A stretch of 35,471 nucleotides of DNA from Sperchopsis tessellata (GCA_033557685.1 JAWQRN010000166.1:1-35471); one strand, 5' to 3'. Shown: positions 1 through 9,925, counted from the first letter of the stretch. Notes: generated by a model from the sequence alone, not told the origin. Numbers and translations are program-made.

Positions 1-555
1 ATATAGTTTACAATTTATTATTTCAAATTGAAAAGGTATGTCAGATATTTCATTACAAGAGAGAAATAGATACCCACACAAGGTGTCAAATGTTATGAGA
101 CTCATATGAATGTGTACTTAATGGGACAAAATAAATAATGTCAATTAAGTACGAAGATTTACGACTTATTTTGATGAAAAATTAAATTTACTTTTTACAG
201 ATGAGATATGCCTCCCACAGTATTTCGCCAAAGATCTTATTATATGTACCAATTCTGTTGTGTTTGCAAGAAAATAGGTAACACTTTGAAAACTGATTAA
301 TAAAAATTTCAAAAAACATATAAAAATTCAAAGAACACTATAAAAATATTTCAGCTGTAAAATTTACTTTAAACTATTGAGTTTCACTAAAGAGAAGCAC
401 ACATAAAATTGGTAGAGAAATAAATTTTCTACTTTGTCCTGAATAAATATGTAGTACGTTCCATTTAAAAGATTCATAATACAGCCTCAGGAATTAATGG
501 TAAATCGGCAAGGATTATGAAAAATATCCATAGTCTTAACTAAATGATCATAAAA
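1..555. other. AT-rich sequence, nothing recognised
   Basis: No open frame of useful length, RNA gene or terminal repeat is visible. If the host gene has a non-coding first exon it could lie here, further right, or outside the window. I see no clear donor that would single one out. Confidence 0.5.
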
Positions 556-559
556 AATT

Positions 560-950
560 AGTACATTTCCTAAAGCCATTGTTATCCCAATTCATAAGAC
601 TGGGAAAAAAGACTGCTACTTATTATCATTGAATTTCATAGTCATCAATCATATCGAAGATACTTGAAAAAATAAACTGTCAGAGGGTTAAATATTTTTT
701 GAATACCCAATATATCTTTTTGTCATGTAAAGGAACAGAACTTTGTTAAATTTCACAAACAAAATATTTTAAAATTTAGATGAGGGATCTAATGGGACGC
801 GATTGTTTATTGATGTTGTTAAGGTTTTTGACACTAAATCTCTGCAGTTGTATGAGGTGTTGCATTGAATTGATTCGTAATTTACTTGAGTAATAGAAAT
901 AAGATTATTTGTCCTGGTTAAAACGAAGTCAGTTCTATGGAGTTATAAAG
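560..950 (+). pseudogene. Decayed non-LTR retrotransposon reverse transcriptase (CR1/Jockey-like)
   Basis: Two pieces read as LINE reverse transcriptase. From 572 the frame gives KAIVIPIHKTGKKDC, the 'IPIHKxGxKxxxxNYRPIS' entry block of the palm, running to a stop near 665. From 742 a second frame gives LLNFTNKIF, stop, then RLFIDVVKVFDT. The latter matches the FxDxxKAFDT motif that carries the first catalytic aspartate. A stop codon and a shift between the pieces show the copy is dead. No endonuclease or tail is attached. The clade is inferred only from motif spacing. Confidence 0.7.
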
Positions 951-1630
951 CCTTCCTCAGCAACTAACATAAACATTGTTCAACAACTAAATATAATAAT
1001 TATATTACTTATATACTTGATTTAAATCTTTTCAGATCATTGTTATGAATGATAAATTTTCAGAACCACATATCTACTTTTGTTTTCAGTATTACAGGAT
1101 AAGTTACTCGAAATTATGTACCATTCCTAAGAATAATTGGTCTCAAATAATGTATTTTAGACAATGATGAGCACCCTTGTTGTCTGCATTTATCTCACAT
1201 TTGCTCTGTTGTTGCTGTTGATAGCGTATCCCCTAACTAACGGGCATTCATGCCAGACAAGCATACAAGATTTTTCGTAGGGAATAATAAACTGGTAGTT
1301 TGTAAATTTGTTGCCACCTCACTTAAATATTTTTCTTTAGAATTCCACAATATTTTTGTCTTTTAACACATTCATCAGTACAACTAGTTGAATAGTAACT
1401 GTGTCACATCTTTAGATTGATATTAGTGTTTTATACTAGTAAAATATGGTTGTGAAATTGGAACCTTATTTATATTCAGCAACGTACAACCAGCAGCACA
1501 TTGCATGATTCAGCTAACTATTGTCTGAGGTCGATGTGTTGTAAACATTTTTTTAAATGTCGAAGAATCAAAACAAATTAAAAATATTTGAACTGAAACG
1601 TTCAAAAAATGTGCACTCATTACCTCTTCT
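951..1630. other. No gene recognised
   Basis: AT-rich sequence with scattered stops on all frames. A short open frame begins at 1557 and encodes no recognisable motif, so I do not call it a gene. Confidence 0.45.
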
Positions 1631-1637
1631 TCTGAGT

Positions 1638-1663
1638 CTACACGGTTTCCACCTGGAAACATC
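1638..1663 (+). repeat. Dispersed repeat fragment related to the 8833-8918 hairpin
   Basis: The stretch CTACACGGTTTCCACCTGG followed by AAACATC closely matches the right arm of the hairpin at 8881-8918, which reads CTATACACGGTTTCCACTAG then GAAACAAT. The shared core is ACACGGTTTCCAC. This is a short piece of the same interspersed family. Its identity is unknown. Confidence 0.5.
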
Positions 1664-1999
1664 TTCTGCAAAACATGCTCATTTACTTTATGATAATTTC
1701 ATTTTGATATACTTTTTGTTTTTACACAAATTTCTCACTAAGAAGTTGTTGTATTAGATACTAAAATAATTTTTTGTTTTAGATTGAAATTAATGTAAAG
1801 TAAAAATTTATGTTTTTTGGTAAGTACATCTTAAAGTAGTCATCTACATCCTTCGCAGCATGCATTTGGACTTGAAACATATTTTTCCATTAGCCCTTTG
1901 TTTTGAAATAAAGCAAAAGAACAAGTAAATGATTCTTTGGCAAAGAAAAATGTTGGGGCACTGAACCAATTTGATAGGATTACAAAAAAATAAATGAAA

Positions 2000-2040
2000 T
2001 GTCATGTCCCCTTCTACGGTAGACGAAACGTCGGCAAAAC
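2000..2040 (+). repeat. Possible Penelope-type hammerhead-like motif (degenerate)
   Basis: GTAGACGAAACGTCGGC at 2019-2035 carries the CGAAAC box typical of the 3' side of hammerhead ribozymes in Penelope-like retroelements. It sits 3' of a short possible stem GTC...GAC. The CTGATGA box expected upstream is not intact (it reads GTCATG). The call is a resemblance only. Confidence 0.25.
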
Positions 2041-2635
2041 AAAAGCCAACACACTGTTGTCTCCTGGAAAACCTGAAGATATTTACTGTCGCCTTGGAAG
2101 TCTACGCACTGTAGCTCTAAAAAATTTCTAAAGATACATTATGGGCATAGTTGCCAAATTTAAAATTTGAATTTGCAGGATAAAAATTGGGTAAGGCAGG
2201 CAAGATTTTAAATTTTCGGGGTCAAGCTCATTAAATGCAAAGTCATGTATAAATTAATGTTTTTTTTTTAATTAATTATTTCTAATTCTATCAAAACTAA
2301 TTATCGACATTCTGAACCACAAACTTCAGCTCAAATTAGGTATCCATTACTAATAGGGGGATTCAGAGTGAGTTATTCCAAATTTTTCTTTTTCAGACAG
2401 TTGTCATAATACTGCAGTTACATATCGAGAATATGACTCAAATTTAAAATTGATTTGTGTCAGAATTTTTATAATTTTGTTTTGCATTTTACCGTTGACC
2501 AATGACATTGCAAAGTTTAAAACTACATAACGCTCTCGTAAATACAAGTATAGGGCATGCACTGAGAGCAAAACTTTAAGCGTAATTGTAAAATCTAAAT
2601 CTATCCAAATTCGGCCACCGAGATATTTGAAAGGT
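2041..2635. other. No gene recognised
   Basis: AT-rich sequence. The region just to the right (2636-2775) may belong to the RTE copy whose tail is at 2774, but no coding block can be read in it. Confidence 0.4.
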
Positions 2636-2773
2636 CATGCGAGACATACTATTACCATGCGGCACATATTATTGCCATAGAGGATTGTCCTGTTCATTAT
2701 GGAACATTTCACATCCCTGATTATGGACATGATAATTTGTGATAGTAGGCATTGTGTGTGGTGAGTGCTAAAA

Positions 2774-2835
2774 AACTTGGCGAGGCCTTCGTTCAGCAGT
2801 GGATGAACAATGGCTGATAATGATGACGATATAAA
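2774..2835 (+). mobile_element. 3' terminus of an RTE-type LINE
   Basis: The stretch CTTGGCGAGGCCTTCGTTCA followed by GCAGTGGATGAACAATGG and CTGATAATGATGACGAT has the form of the 3' end of RTE-type LINEs in insect genomes. There the last ORF codons GRGLCPAVD are followed by a stop and a run of GATGAT units. The GAT run here is imperfect and short. Only the tail is recognisable; the upstream body is decayed or truncated, as is common for LINE insertions. Confidence 0.6.
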
Positions 2836-3065
2836 GATTCTTGTAGTAAATATAAATGATGAAATAAAATCTTGGGTATTTTGGCTGTATATTATGAATG
2901 TAAGTATTAAAATCGCACAATTTTGAGTAGGATTGCGGCATTTTATTTTGGGCAAGGGTAATATTATAGGGCAAAGGTAATATTATATTTTGTAATGTCA
3001 ATTCTTCATTTGTTGAAGTGAGAGGTATATCTTAACAAATAGATTTGAAAATGACGGGTATTAGG

Positions 3066-3200
3066 ACTGGATCGAAAGATCGATCAACCAATCTGAAGCA
3101 TGTGGTCAAAGATTGATCCGTGATTGAAGATCTATATGTGATCAGAGATCGATCCGAAGATCTTTGATCAAGGTGTAATCTTTGATCACATATCGATCTT
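3066..3200. repeat. GATC-rich hairpin (likely MITE-like remnant)
   Basis: About 135 bases hold twelve GATC tetramers. An imperfect inverted repeat pairs 3130-3150 (ATCTATATGTGATCAGAGAT...) with 3177-3197, with 21-base arms and about three mismatches. A further GATCTTTGATCA lies in the loop. No terminal repeat or target duplication was found, so the class is open. Confidence 0.6.
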
Positions 3201-3526
3201 TTATTATGCGAAGAAACTATACACAAATATCTAGCTTTACTTTTTAAAACACATTTCGATGGAATAAGTTTTGTGTAAATGACAGTATTTTGGGTATGGT
3301 TCATTTTTTCGGCACTCTAATTTTTTCAGTTCCAAAACTTAAAGAAACGGTGAAAACCTAATCAATGTTGACACGTTTCATAAAGAACACAAAACCTATT
3401 TTCAAATTTATTGTGTTTATTTTTAAACATACTTATTAGTAGTATAGTGTTTTTTTTTTTATATTCACATAAAAATAGACAAAAATTACTACAGGTAGAC
3501 TGGGTGTTCAAATTATTTCTTTCCCT
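3201..3526. other. No gene recognised
   Basis: AT-rich spacer between the GATC hairpin and the 5S-like fragment. Confidence 0.4.
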
Positions 3527-3527
3527 T

Positions 3528-3575
3528 GTAGTGGTTAAGTAGATTATTGCTCAGTACATGGATGGGTGACTTTAC
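3528..3575 (+). repeat. Possible 5S-rRNA-derived repeat fragment
   Basis: GTAGTGGTTAAG then CAGTACATGGATGGGTGAC resembles the 3' half of 5S rRNA-derived repeats (GTTAAGC...AGTACTTGGATGGGTGACC). The 5' half of 5S is not recognisable, so this is not a functional 5S gene. It could be a SINE3-type head or a chance match. Confidence 0.3.
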
Positions 3576-3926
3576 CACACTTTCACACCTGTGATCAACG
3601 ATATGATGAACATCAATCCCTGATGAGGGGGAGTTTACCCCAACATAAAGGATATTCTGTGCCAAGGTGAAAAGGATGGGAAGATTTATAAAATGTTTTA
3701 TGATTATAGTAGTTAAGTCAAGATTTTATAGGAGATTTTAATTTCTCTACAGTAACATTTGCCAATTTAACTTTGTTTTTTATTTTCAACCATACAAATT
3801 TTATATCGTCGTAAAGCAAGCGTTAATTGGAAGCAAAATATATAAAAAAAGTATATCTTTATTACATAATTTATAGATCATTTTTATATATTAAATAATT
3901 TTTTTTAGGTTGTTAATACTGTGAAA

Positions 3927-4099
3927 ATGTGTGAACAAACACCAGTAATTTATAAACATGGCGATGTAGTTTGGGTTAAACTACGTACTTGTTGGTGGCC
4001 TGGAGAAGTTATAGATTATGAGCAGTTACCTACTGATGTAACCGAAAGTTTGAAGAAAGAACCTTTTGCTGTTGTTAAGTTCTTCCAAGAAGATGGCTA
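3927..4099 (+). CDS. PWWP-domain and C2H2 zinc-finger protein, first coding exon
   Basis: First recognised coding exon of the host gene (residues 1-57 plus two bases of codon 58). The exon begins after a poly-T/AG acceptor at 3907-3908, which implies an untranslated exon further upstream. The ATG at 3927 has A at -3; the six codons before it are open, so extra N-terminal residues cannot be excluded. The frame gives a PWWP-type barrel: GDVVWVKLRTCWWPGEV, with CWWP (residues 22-25) in the place of the signature tetrapeptide, then AVVKFFQEDG. PWWP domains bind methylated histone H3 tails and DNA, so a chromatin role is inferred. The donor TA|GTAAGT carries an in-frame TAG across the junction, so retention of the intron would stop translation at once. 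I do not recognise a named orthologue. Confidence 0.9.
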
Positions 4100-4559
4100 G
4101 TAAGTATACATATAAGTAGTGTTTGTTAGAGGTAGATAACAACTCAGCAAAAACTTTTTCCCTTTAAATTTTCAAAATTCTAACTATTTATTAAGGTAAT
4201 GTTTTATTTATAACAAAGGCTTGCCATTGTATAGTTTAAGTCCTGATCCACACACGTACTGGTCATGGTTGCTTTTAAAATTTAAATTTTAAGTATTTTA
4301 TCTGGGACCAGAGGTATAACATTGAGTTGCATCCATATGCAAGAAATTTTACCCCCTAGGGGACAGATTATTAAATATATGTTTAAAATTATCCTTTCTT
4401 ATAATACTGATTGTTTTTACATTCCTGTAATTGTTATAAATGACAACTTCCATTATATCGCAATAATTAGCTTTGTATATTTATTTCTATAAAAATCATT
4501 TAAAATACAAAATTTTTTACATCCATCTATTATGCTTTCCCTTGGTATTTTATCCCTAG

Positions 4560-4701
4560 CTTGAAATATCCATTTACACAAAGCAGTGACCGAATTTCCA
4601 GTGGATGTAAGGTAGAAATTGATTGTACAGAGCTACTTGGAAAACCATTTCTTCAAATTGCTTTGAATGATTTAAGATCTGCAGCTTCAAGATCAAGATA
4701 A
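4560..4701 (+). CDS. Putative alternative last exon giving a 104-residue PWWP isoform
   Basis: A strong pyrimidine-rich acceptor (CTTTCCCTTGGTATTTTATC then CCTAG) at 4559 is followed by an open frame of 46 codons ending in TAA at 4699-4701. The donor of the first coding exon leaves TA, and this exon supplies C, making Tyr at the same codon where the main splice makes Tyr. The encoded tail runs YLKYPFTQSSDRISSGCKVE then IDCTELLGKPFLQIALNDLR then SAASRSR. It contains C-KVEI, weakly like C-TKKVEFI in the main exon at 13754. No good AATAAA follows within a few hundred bases. The alternatives are a chance open frame or a dead duplicated exon. Confidence 0.45.
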
Positions 4702-5085
4702 TCTAAAACAAGTAATAATCTGCTGTTCCTGTATTTTATTTTTGTTTTACCAATTTGAAAATAATTCCATTTGGTACTTTTCTTTCAGCTTCATTTTTAA
4801 TACTCCAATTCCAAAATGTATATAATATGTTATTTCTTCATGAAATAAGTTTAGTGTAGCTGATTATAACATCTGGTTCATGACGTTTTCTTCATTTCTT
4901 TTTTTTTTTTTCTTTCCGGTCTCAGTAAGTTTACAATGATGAGCTTTGCATATAAGCTTATAAAAACCTTTGTTATTTTCAAGAGCGATTACATTTCCTC
5001 TTTTAATTTTTTTTTCCTGTAATATTCCTTGATATTCTTTTTTGATTGCTTCTTATGGTGCTATAGAGAAAAGTAATCTTTTCTA
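4702..5085. other. AT-rich intron sequence
   Basis: Follows the putative alternative exon and could serve as its 3' UTR. No canonical AATAAA is seen here. No repeat is recognised. Confidence 0.4.
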
Positions 5086-5089
5086 ATTA

Positions 5090-5470
5090 TTTTTCTAATG
5101 CCTTGTTGAAATCGCACTGCAATGCTTGGCATTGGTCCTAATTTTCTAGTGTGCAGCATGGGGTTGGTTGTTGACAAGCCCTTTTGAAACCCATATTGAT
5201 TGTCAGTTAAAAAATTATTTTCTTTTATTTAGTTGACAACTATTTTTGCAATTATGGTTTCCAGTATCTTTGATATAGGTCGATAGTTTTATACCCGATT
5301 TGAATACTGGTACAATCCTAACTATTTTAAGTGCCTTCGGATATATATATATATATGGGGTTATGCACACGTCCAAAATATGTTCCAGAAGCTGAGATAT
5401 TGTTAATATAGATACTTTCACTTGTCGCATATTTATTTTAAAAGTGACTTTACTATGTTTGTGTTTCATA
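5090..5470 (-). pseudogene. LINE reverse transcriptase fragment (CR1/Jockey-like)
   Basis: On the minus strand, ISQLLEHILDVCI, then YPKALKIVRIVPVFKSG, then after a frameshift a decayed YRPIS block, and TDNQYGFQKGLSTTNPM follow one another. This is the order found in the fingers and palm of non-LTR reverse transcriptases (PxxxKIAxVxPIFKSGD, NYRPIS, QxGFRKGxST). A short (AT)n tract at 5341-5356 interrupts the copy. Stops and at least one shift show it is inactive. Confidence 0.75.
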
Positions 5471-5623
5471 GAATATGGCAGGCATCAATTTTGCACATAT
5501 AGGCCACAGGAAAACATTCATGATTTGGTGCAGAAAATGTCTAGTACTGTAGTGGGTCGCCATTTGTTGTTGGGATAGTAGCATAAATATTTCTAACCAT
5601 ATAATTATTGTACAAAACTCAAT

Positions 5624-6530
5624 ATGGTGAATGTTATAGTATGTTATGGAACAATTGGTACACAGAAAGCAAGTACACTTGTTAGAGTACTATGCTGTTT
5701 ATTAAATAAAGCTGTCTTCACAAGTAGCTTTCAAAATTGGAAACAGTCCTGTCAAGGAATGGGACTATCTATCAACAACACACACACACAACCAAGCAGT
5801 CCTGGCGCAAGGTGCATTCAATATGGAATTTATGCTGTGGAGACTACACAGAATATAGAACATGGGGGCTGGAAGTGAGCCTAGATAAAACTGAATACAT
5901 AGTGATAAATTCGGACGTAAAATTTGAAGTAATATCAATGAGGTAGCAAAAGTAAAATAAGTGAACAAATTTAAATATCTTGGAACAATAGTGAATGGGG
6001 ATTGTATCGGTAGTTAAAATATATTATTTGAATACAAGAGGTTCAGAAAGTCATAGGAACATTGAATTCGGTCTGGTGGGATAAGGACATAAATATAACA
6101 AATAAAATGAAAATGAGTCGAACTCTGGTGGATTCAGTACTTACATATGGGTGCGAGTTATGGACAATAAAGGAAGAAGATACAAGACAAATAACAGCAG
6201 CCGAGATGGACTATTTACAAAGTAGCTCTAGAACCTCCAGATTAGAAAGAATCCGAAATGAAGAGATAAGAAATAGAATGTCAGCTACAGAGACAATTAT
6301 AGACTGAATCGAGAGAAAAATTTTGATTTGGTTTGGCCACATACCACGAATGGTAAGCTCAAGTTGGCCCATCGGGTATTTTCATGCCAACCACCATGCA
6401 GGAATAAAAGGGGTCAACCTCGCAGTCTTGGAACGAAGGAATTGCAGGAGCAATGAAGAACCGAGATATGATTGACGATATTGCACATGAGTATGAAGTA
6501 AGCGAGGGGGAATGAGAATGCAGAGACAAG
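5624..6530 (+). pseudogene. LINE (RTE-like 'endonuclease-reverse transcriptase') 3' half
   Basis: Several frames together give LLNKAVFTSSFQNWKQSC (fingers block), WGLEVSLDKTEYIVINSD (palm-thumb KTExM block), KFKYLGTIVNGD, GTLNSVWWDKDINITNKMK, LVDSVLTYGCELWTIKEED and IERKILIWFGHIPRM. These are in the order of the C-terminal half of insect RTE-like reverse transcriptases. The stretch with the catalytic FADD is missing between the first two blocks, so there is an internal deletion as well as frameshifts. The longest intact piece is 6062-6307. It lies opposite in strand to the neighbouring LINE at 5090-5470, so the two are separate insertions. Confidence 0.8.
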
Positions 6531-6900
6531 TTAAAAATTATTGTACCTTATAAGAACTAGATAAAAGTCATATAACATGTTAATATTATTTGCCATTACA
6601 TTAAATTGTAAATTCATACTTTAGATAAGATTAATTTATTCAAAATAACTTTCACCTTAATTATAGTGTAATTTTCATTATATAGAAGGGAAAATTCAAG
6701 TTTACCAGGCATTCGAAATTATTAAAGATATGTTTTCAAAATGGCATTACAGGCAAAAGATATATGACAGAAAATAAGAGAAATTTTGGAAAAGAAGATT
6801 GAATTAAAGAATTTGCATAACCTCAACAGTTCACATTTTACATTCACATTTTGTATGATTATATTTTATTTAAATTTATTACGTTTGCTAGAAAACAACT
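6531..6900. other. No gene recognised
   Basis: AT-rich spacer between two LINE remnants of opposite orientation. Confidence 0.4.
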
Positions 6901-6904
6901 TTCG

Positions 6905-7650
6905 TTTGATCGCTCGTCATTATTTCATTTCTACTGCTTGCAACTTAATTTTCGTCCTTTTTAGCACCCATGTCTCGCAGCCACAAGTTAAAATCGGTCT
7001 AAATACTGCTTTGAATATTTTTATCTTTGTCTTCTTCGCAACTTCTTTCTTTCTTATAAATTTTCTGTTCATCATATGGTATGTTTTTATTGTCTTCTCC
7101 ATTTTCTCGTTAATGTCAGTATCTTCACTCCCCTATCTTTCTACTGAAGTTCCCAGGTCTTTGAATTTTTGAACCTGTTTGATTTTTTTCGCCTTCTTAT
7201 TTTGTATTGCCTCTTTGCCTATCATCATTATTTTAGTCGTGTTCATATTTATGTGCATTCTGTGTTTCTTCAATGTTTCATTCCACGTTTATGTTGTCCT
7301 GTATATCTATCTGACTTTACCATCAGCACTAAATCATCTGCAAAAGCGCACAATGAAATATCTACTTTCCCAAGTAGCCTATATGTAATTCTTTTAATAG
7401 TGGTTTGCATTCTTTAATTATTTCGTCCATATATATACGTTAAACATCTTTGGAGTCAGACTTCCATCCTGTCTTAGTTCCTCATTTGTTTTGAAATTTG
7501 TGTACCTCATGTTTCTACTTATTATATAGTTGGTGGTATTCTTGTATGTTTTCTTAACCTCATTTATCAGATTAATTTTTACTTCTTTTTTAAACATACT
7601 AGCCCATACTTTCTCTCTGTCCACTCTTTTTCAGTGTTTTCTTTATTATT
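6905..7650 (-). pseudogene. LINE (RTE-like) reverse transcriptase remnant
   Basis: Read on the minus strand from 7624 downward: ELRQDGSLTPKMFNVYI (the RQG/DGSLSPxLFNxYMD palm block), then a frame with CAFADDLVLMVKSD near 7300-7345 holding the catalytic Asp pair, then KKTKIKIFKAVFRPILTCGC followed by ETWVLKRTKIKLQAVEMK at about 6920-7030. The FADD core survives, but the copy is split by several frameshifts. It is a cousin of the + strand copy at 5624-6530 (shared YGCExWxL block), but a different insertion and more degenerate upstream. Confidence 0.8.
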
Positions 7651-8825
7651 TCCTTTAGTGTAAATATTTGATCGTGCATACTTCTCCCCTTTCTGAATTA
7701 TAACAATATAACGACACTTATTACACAGTTTATATTTGTAAGTTTATTATTTTTATAAATAACCAAAAGTTAATCTTATATATGCGTATCAAGCATAAAT
7801 TCTCCATAAACACAATATAAAATACCACCTTTTCATTAATTTTATTTTTGTGAATCTCCAAACCACCGAAAAATGTACCTACCAAATTGTCAAGAATCCC
7901 ATATTGAAGTGTTTTACGAGAATGCTTCAAAAATATTTTAAAGGTCTTTAACCCACTGCAATGCTTAAAAACAAATATAATCTCATGTTACTCAAAATAG
8001 ACTTCTCTGTTATTTATATGGCAACATTCCATCTATTTACTTCTTCCTCTCTGGTTAAATATAACCGGATATAAGCTTTCACTAGATTAAATAGATATAT
8101 AACTTACCTAAATGTCAAACTTTTCAGAGCCTCTATGTTGTTCCCTACCGGAGACACCATTCATATAAATAATTCATAATTCCCGAACGCAAATTGAATT
8201 CATCAAAAATTGTGCAGGTGAGATGTATACTGTCCATAGGTTGACAGCTGGCTGTCATAGAAATGGCTTTATGAATATAAAAAGTAGGCGGCTGGTTTAA
8301 CTTTTATGAAACAATTAAATTTTTGGTTATTTTAAACACTCGTTGACGTACTTATTCATTATGGAAAAAGTCAAGAAATGTCTCCATTGTTAATTTAATT
8401 GCGTTGTCTGTATTTTAATGAATTTAATGTGTTGAATTTTGTTTGTTAATAAAACTACATTGTGCCTTTGTGTTGAATGTTTAGCATATGGTTTTATACA
8501 GTTCACTTAATTTCTTTGCATTGGATGACCGTATTTTGGGCACCGCTTTTGTATTGTATATATTTTAATGTCTAATTACAGTGTATGTACTAGGAGTAAA
8601 AAATAAACTTTACTCTTTCGGCTATGACGTGAATGTTGGCTGAGCTTTTATTTATTATTTTTACTTTTACATCGTTTTGTTTTTTTAGCCAACCACTATT
8701 GCGCATTTTTTATATGATAGTGTAAACTTGTTTTAAGTGTAAAGTCTGTGATTCGCTATAAGGAAATAATCGCTTTATGACGGTAATCTGGAACATGACC
8801 CACCGCCGTATTTGCGAAGTATGTC
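7651..8825. other. Intron sequence without recognised gene
   Basis: AT-rich. Two small palindromes are visible: TGACAGCTGGCTGTCA near 8243-8258, and GAGTAAAAAATAAACTTTAC then TC near 8595-8617. No transposase or RNA gene was recognised. Confidence 0.4.
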
Positions 8826-8832
8826 TATATTC

Positions 8833-8918
8833 GTATGAATGTTGTTTCCTGATGGAAACCGTGTACAGGCACTTGTCAGAGCCTATACACGGTTTCCACT
8901 AGGAAACAATATTCATAC
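8833..8918. repeat. Long imperfect hairpin, 38-base arms
   Basis: Arms 8833-8870 and 8881-8918 are reverse complements with four mismatches, all transitions, around a 10-base loop. Each arm holds the ACACGGTTTCCA core that also occurs singly at 1638-1663. It looks like two inverted copies of one short interspersed repeat, or the termini of a collapsed foldback element. The transcript of this intron would form a stable stem. Confidence 0.8.
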
Positions 8919-9173
8919 AGATAATAACCGAAGAAGTCTTATTACATTTAATATGCCTATATTATTTATTTATTGAATGCTTTCCCTTTGTCTTTTGACT
9001 CCTTTGCTGTGTCCATGCCTTCATTTGTGATACTTGCTTTTAAGAATTTTGGAATTTGTTATAAATTTATTTGTTTTCTGTTTTTTTGTACATTTGACGG
9101 TTTGTGTTGTGTTGTGATATGTTTTATACATGTACTAAATGTAGTTTTTTGTCTGTTTTATAAATTCCAATTT

Positions 9174-9215
9174 GAGGTTGCTGATGATGGAATAAATTCC
9201 TAAAATGCTTCAGCA
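9174..9215 (+). repeat. Degenerate hammerhead-ribozyme-like motif
   Basis: CTGATGA at 9181-9187 matches the first core box of the hammerhead. It is followed by GGAATAAATTCC (9189-9200), a 5-base-pair stem with a two-base loop, and then TAAAATGC where GAAACGC would be expected. This order (CTGATGA, short stem II, GAAAC) is the compact hammerhead found in Penelope-like elements. The second box is mutated, so self-cleavage is unlikely. Confidence 0.4.
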
Positions 9216-9338
9216 CTTATGCAAGTTTTATTATTGTGATCCATAACAAGATTGTTATTATTTTAATAGGTCACTACAACAATCTTTCTATAAACCCCTT
9301 GGCACATGATTTAAGTTCTTTCAGATATTTACAACGCT

Positions 9339-9445
9339 CGAAAAGAAAACATATTTTTTAATTTAAATTCTGATATGTCCATATATTATAACTCAAAAAG
9401 AAAACATATGTTTTAATTTCAATGCCAATATGTCCAAAATGGGTT
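9339..9445. repeat. Imperfect two-copy tandem repeat, about 55 bases per unit
   Basis: AAAGAAAACATATTTTTTAA at about 9343 and AAAGAAAACATATGTTTTAA at about 9397 start two units. Each continues with a TTTAAAT/TTCAAT segment and ATATGTCCA. Spacing is about 54 bases. Function unknown. Confidence 0.6.
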
Positions 9446-9460
9446 GTTACATTCAGAAAG

Positions 9461-9577
9461 AACAAGCATACTATTCTGAACTGCAGAGAGTATAAAATAG
9501 TATGTCTTGGACATGTAATTAGGCATATTGACCAGGTGTCATTTGTTGTCAAGGGTTTAATTTATGATATCCATTTA
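9461..9577 (+). pseudogene. Short LINE C-terminal fragment (RTE-like)
   Basis: A 38-codon open frame reads KHTILNCREYKIVCLGHVIR then HIDQVSFVVKGLIYDIHL. The block KxxYLGHVIRxxDRYxxLQxIIxGKI is found in the last third of insect endonuclease-reverse transcriptases. Only this small block is recognisable. Confidence 0.5.
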
Positions 9578-9713
9578 TAACTGTTCTCTAAAAGTAAATA
9601 ATAATATATAATAATAAACTAAATATTATTCAACCTGTGATTTTGTTAATGTTCGAAAATGTATAACTTCTTTATATTTATATTGATAATAATGTCTGTT
9701 GTATAATTAAAAT

Positions 9714-9795
9714 ACAGTAAACCTCCGATTTAATGGACTAATTAAGGGAAGGAGTTATCCGGTAAATACAAATGTCCATTGAATCTGAGTATACC
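9714..9795 (+). repeat. Pogo/Tigger-like terminal repeat fragment
   Basis: CAGTAAACCTCCGATTTAAT followed by GGACTAATTAAGGG has the form of the CAGTRRAACCTCGATTTAACG ends of pogo-group DNA transposons. It resembles the sequence at 16815-16900. No partner end or transposase was identified next to it. Confidence 0.45.
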
Positions 9796-9925
9796 AATAA
9801 TGGTTTCCTACATATTTTATTAACCCTTGATATGTTAACATTTACGAGTGGTGAGCATGTTTCACGGTTAATATCTCATTTTTTTTATAATCCATTTTTT
9901 TCAACGAGTAAACAGTTTTCATACA

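Noticed and set aside
3032..3304. 90-residue minus-strand open frame rich in Arg/Ser/Asp
   Set aside because: The composition is caused by the GATC-rich repeat; there is no gene signal.
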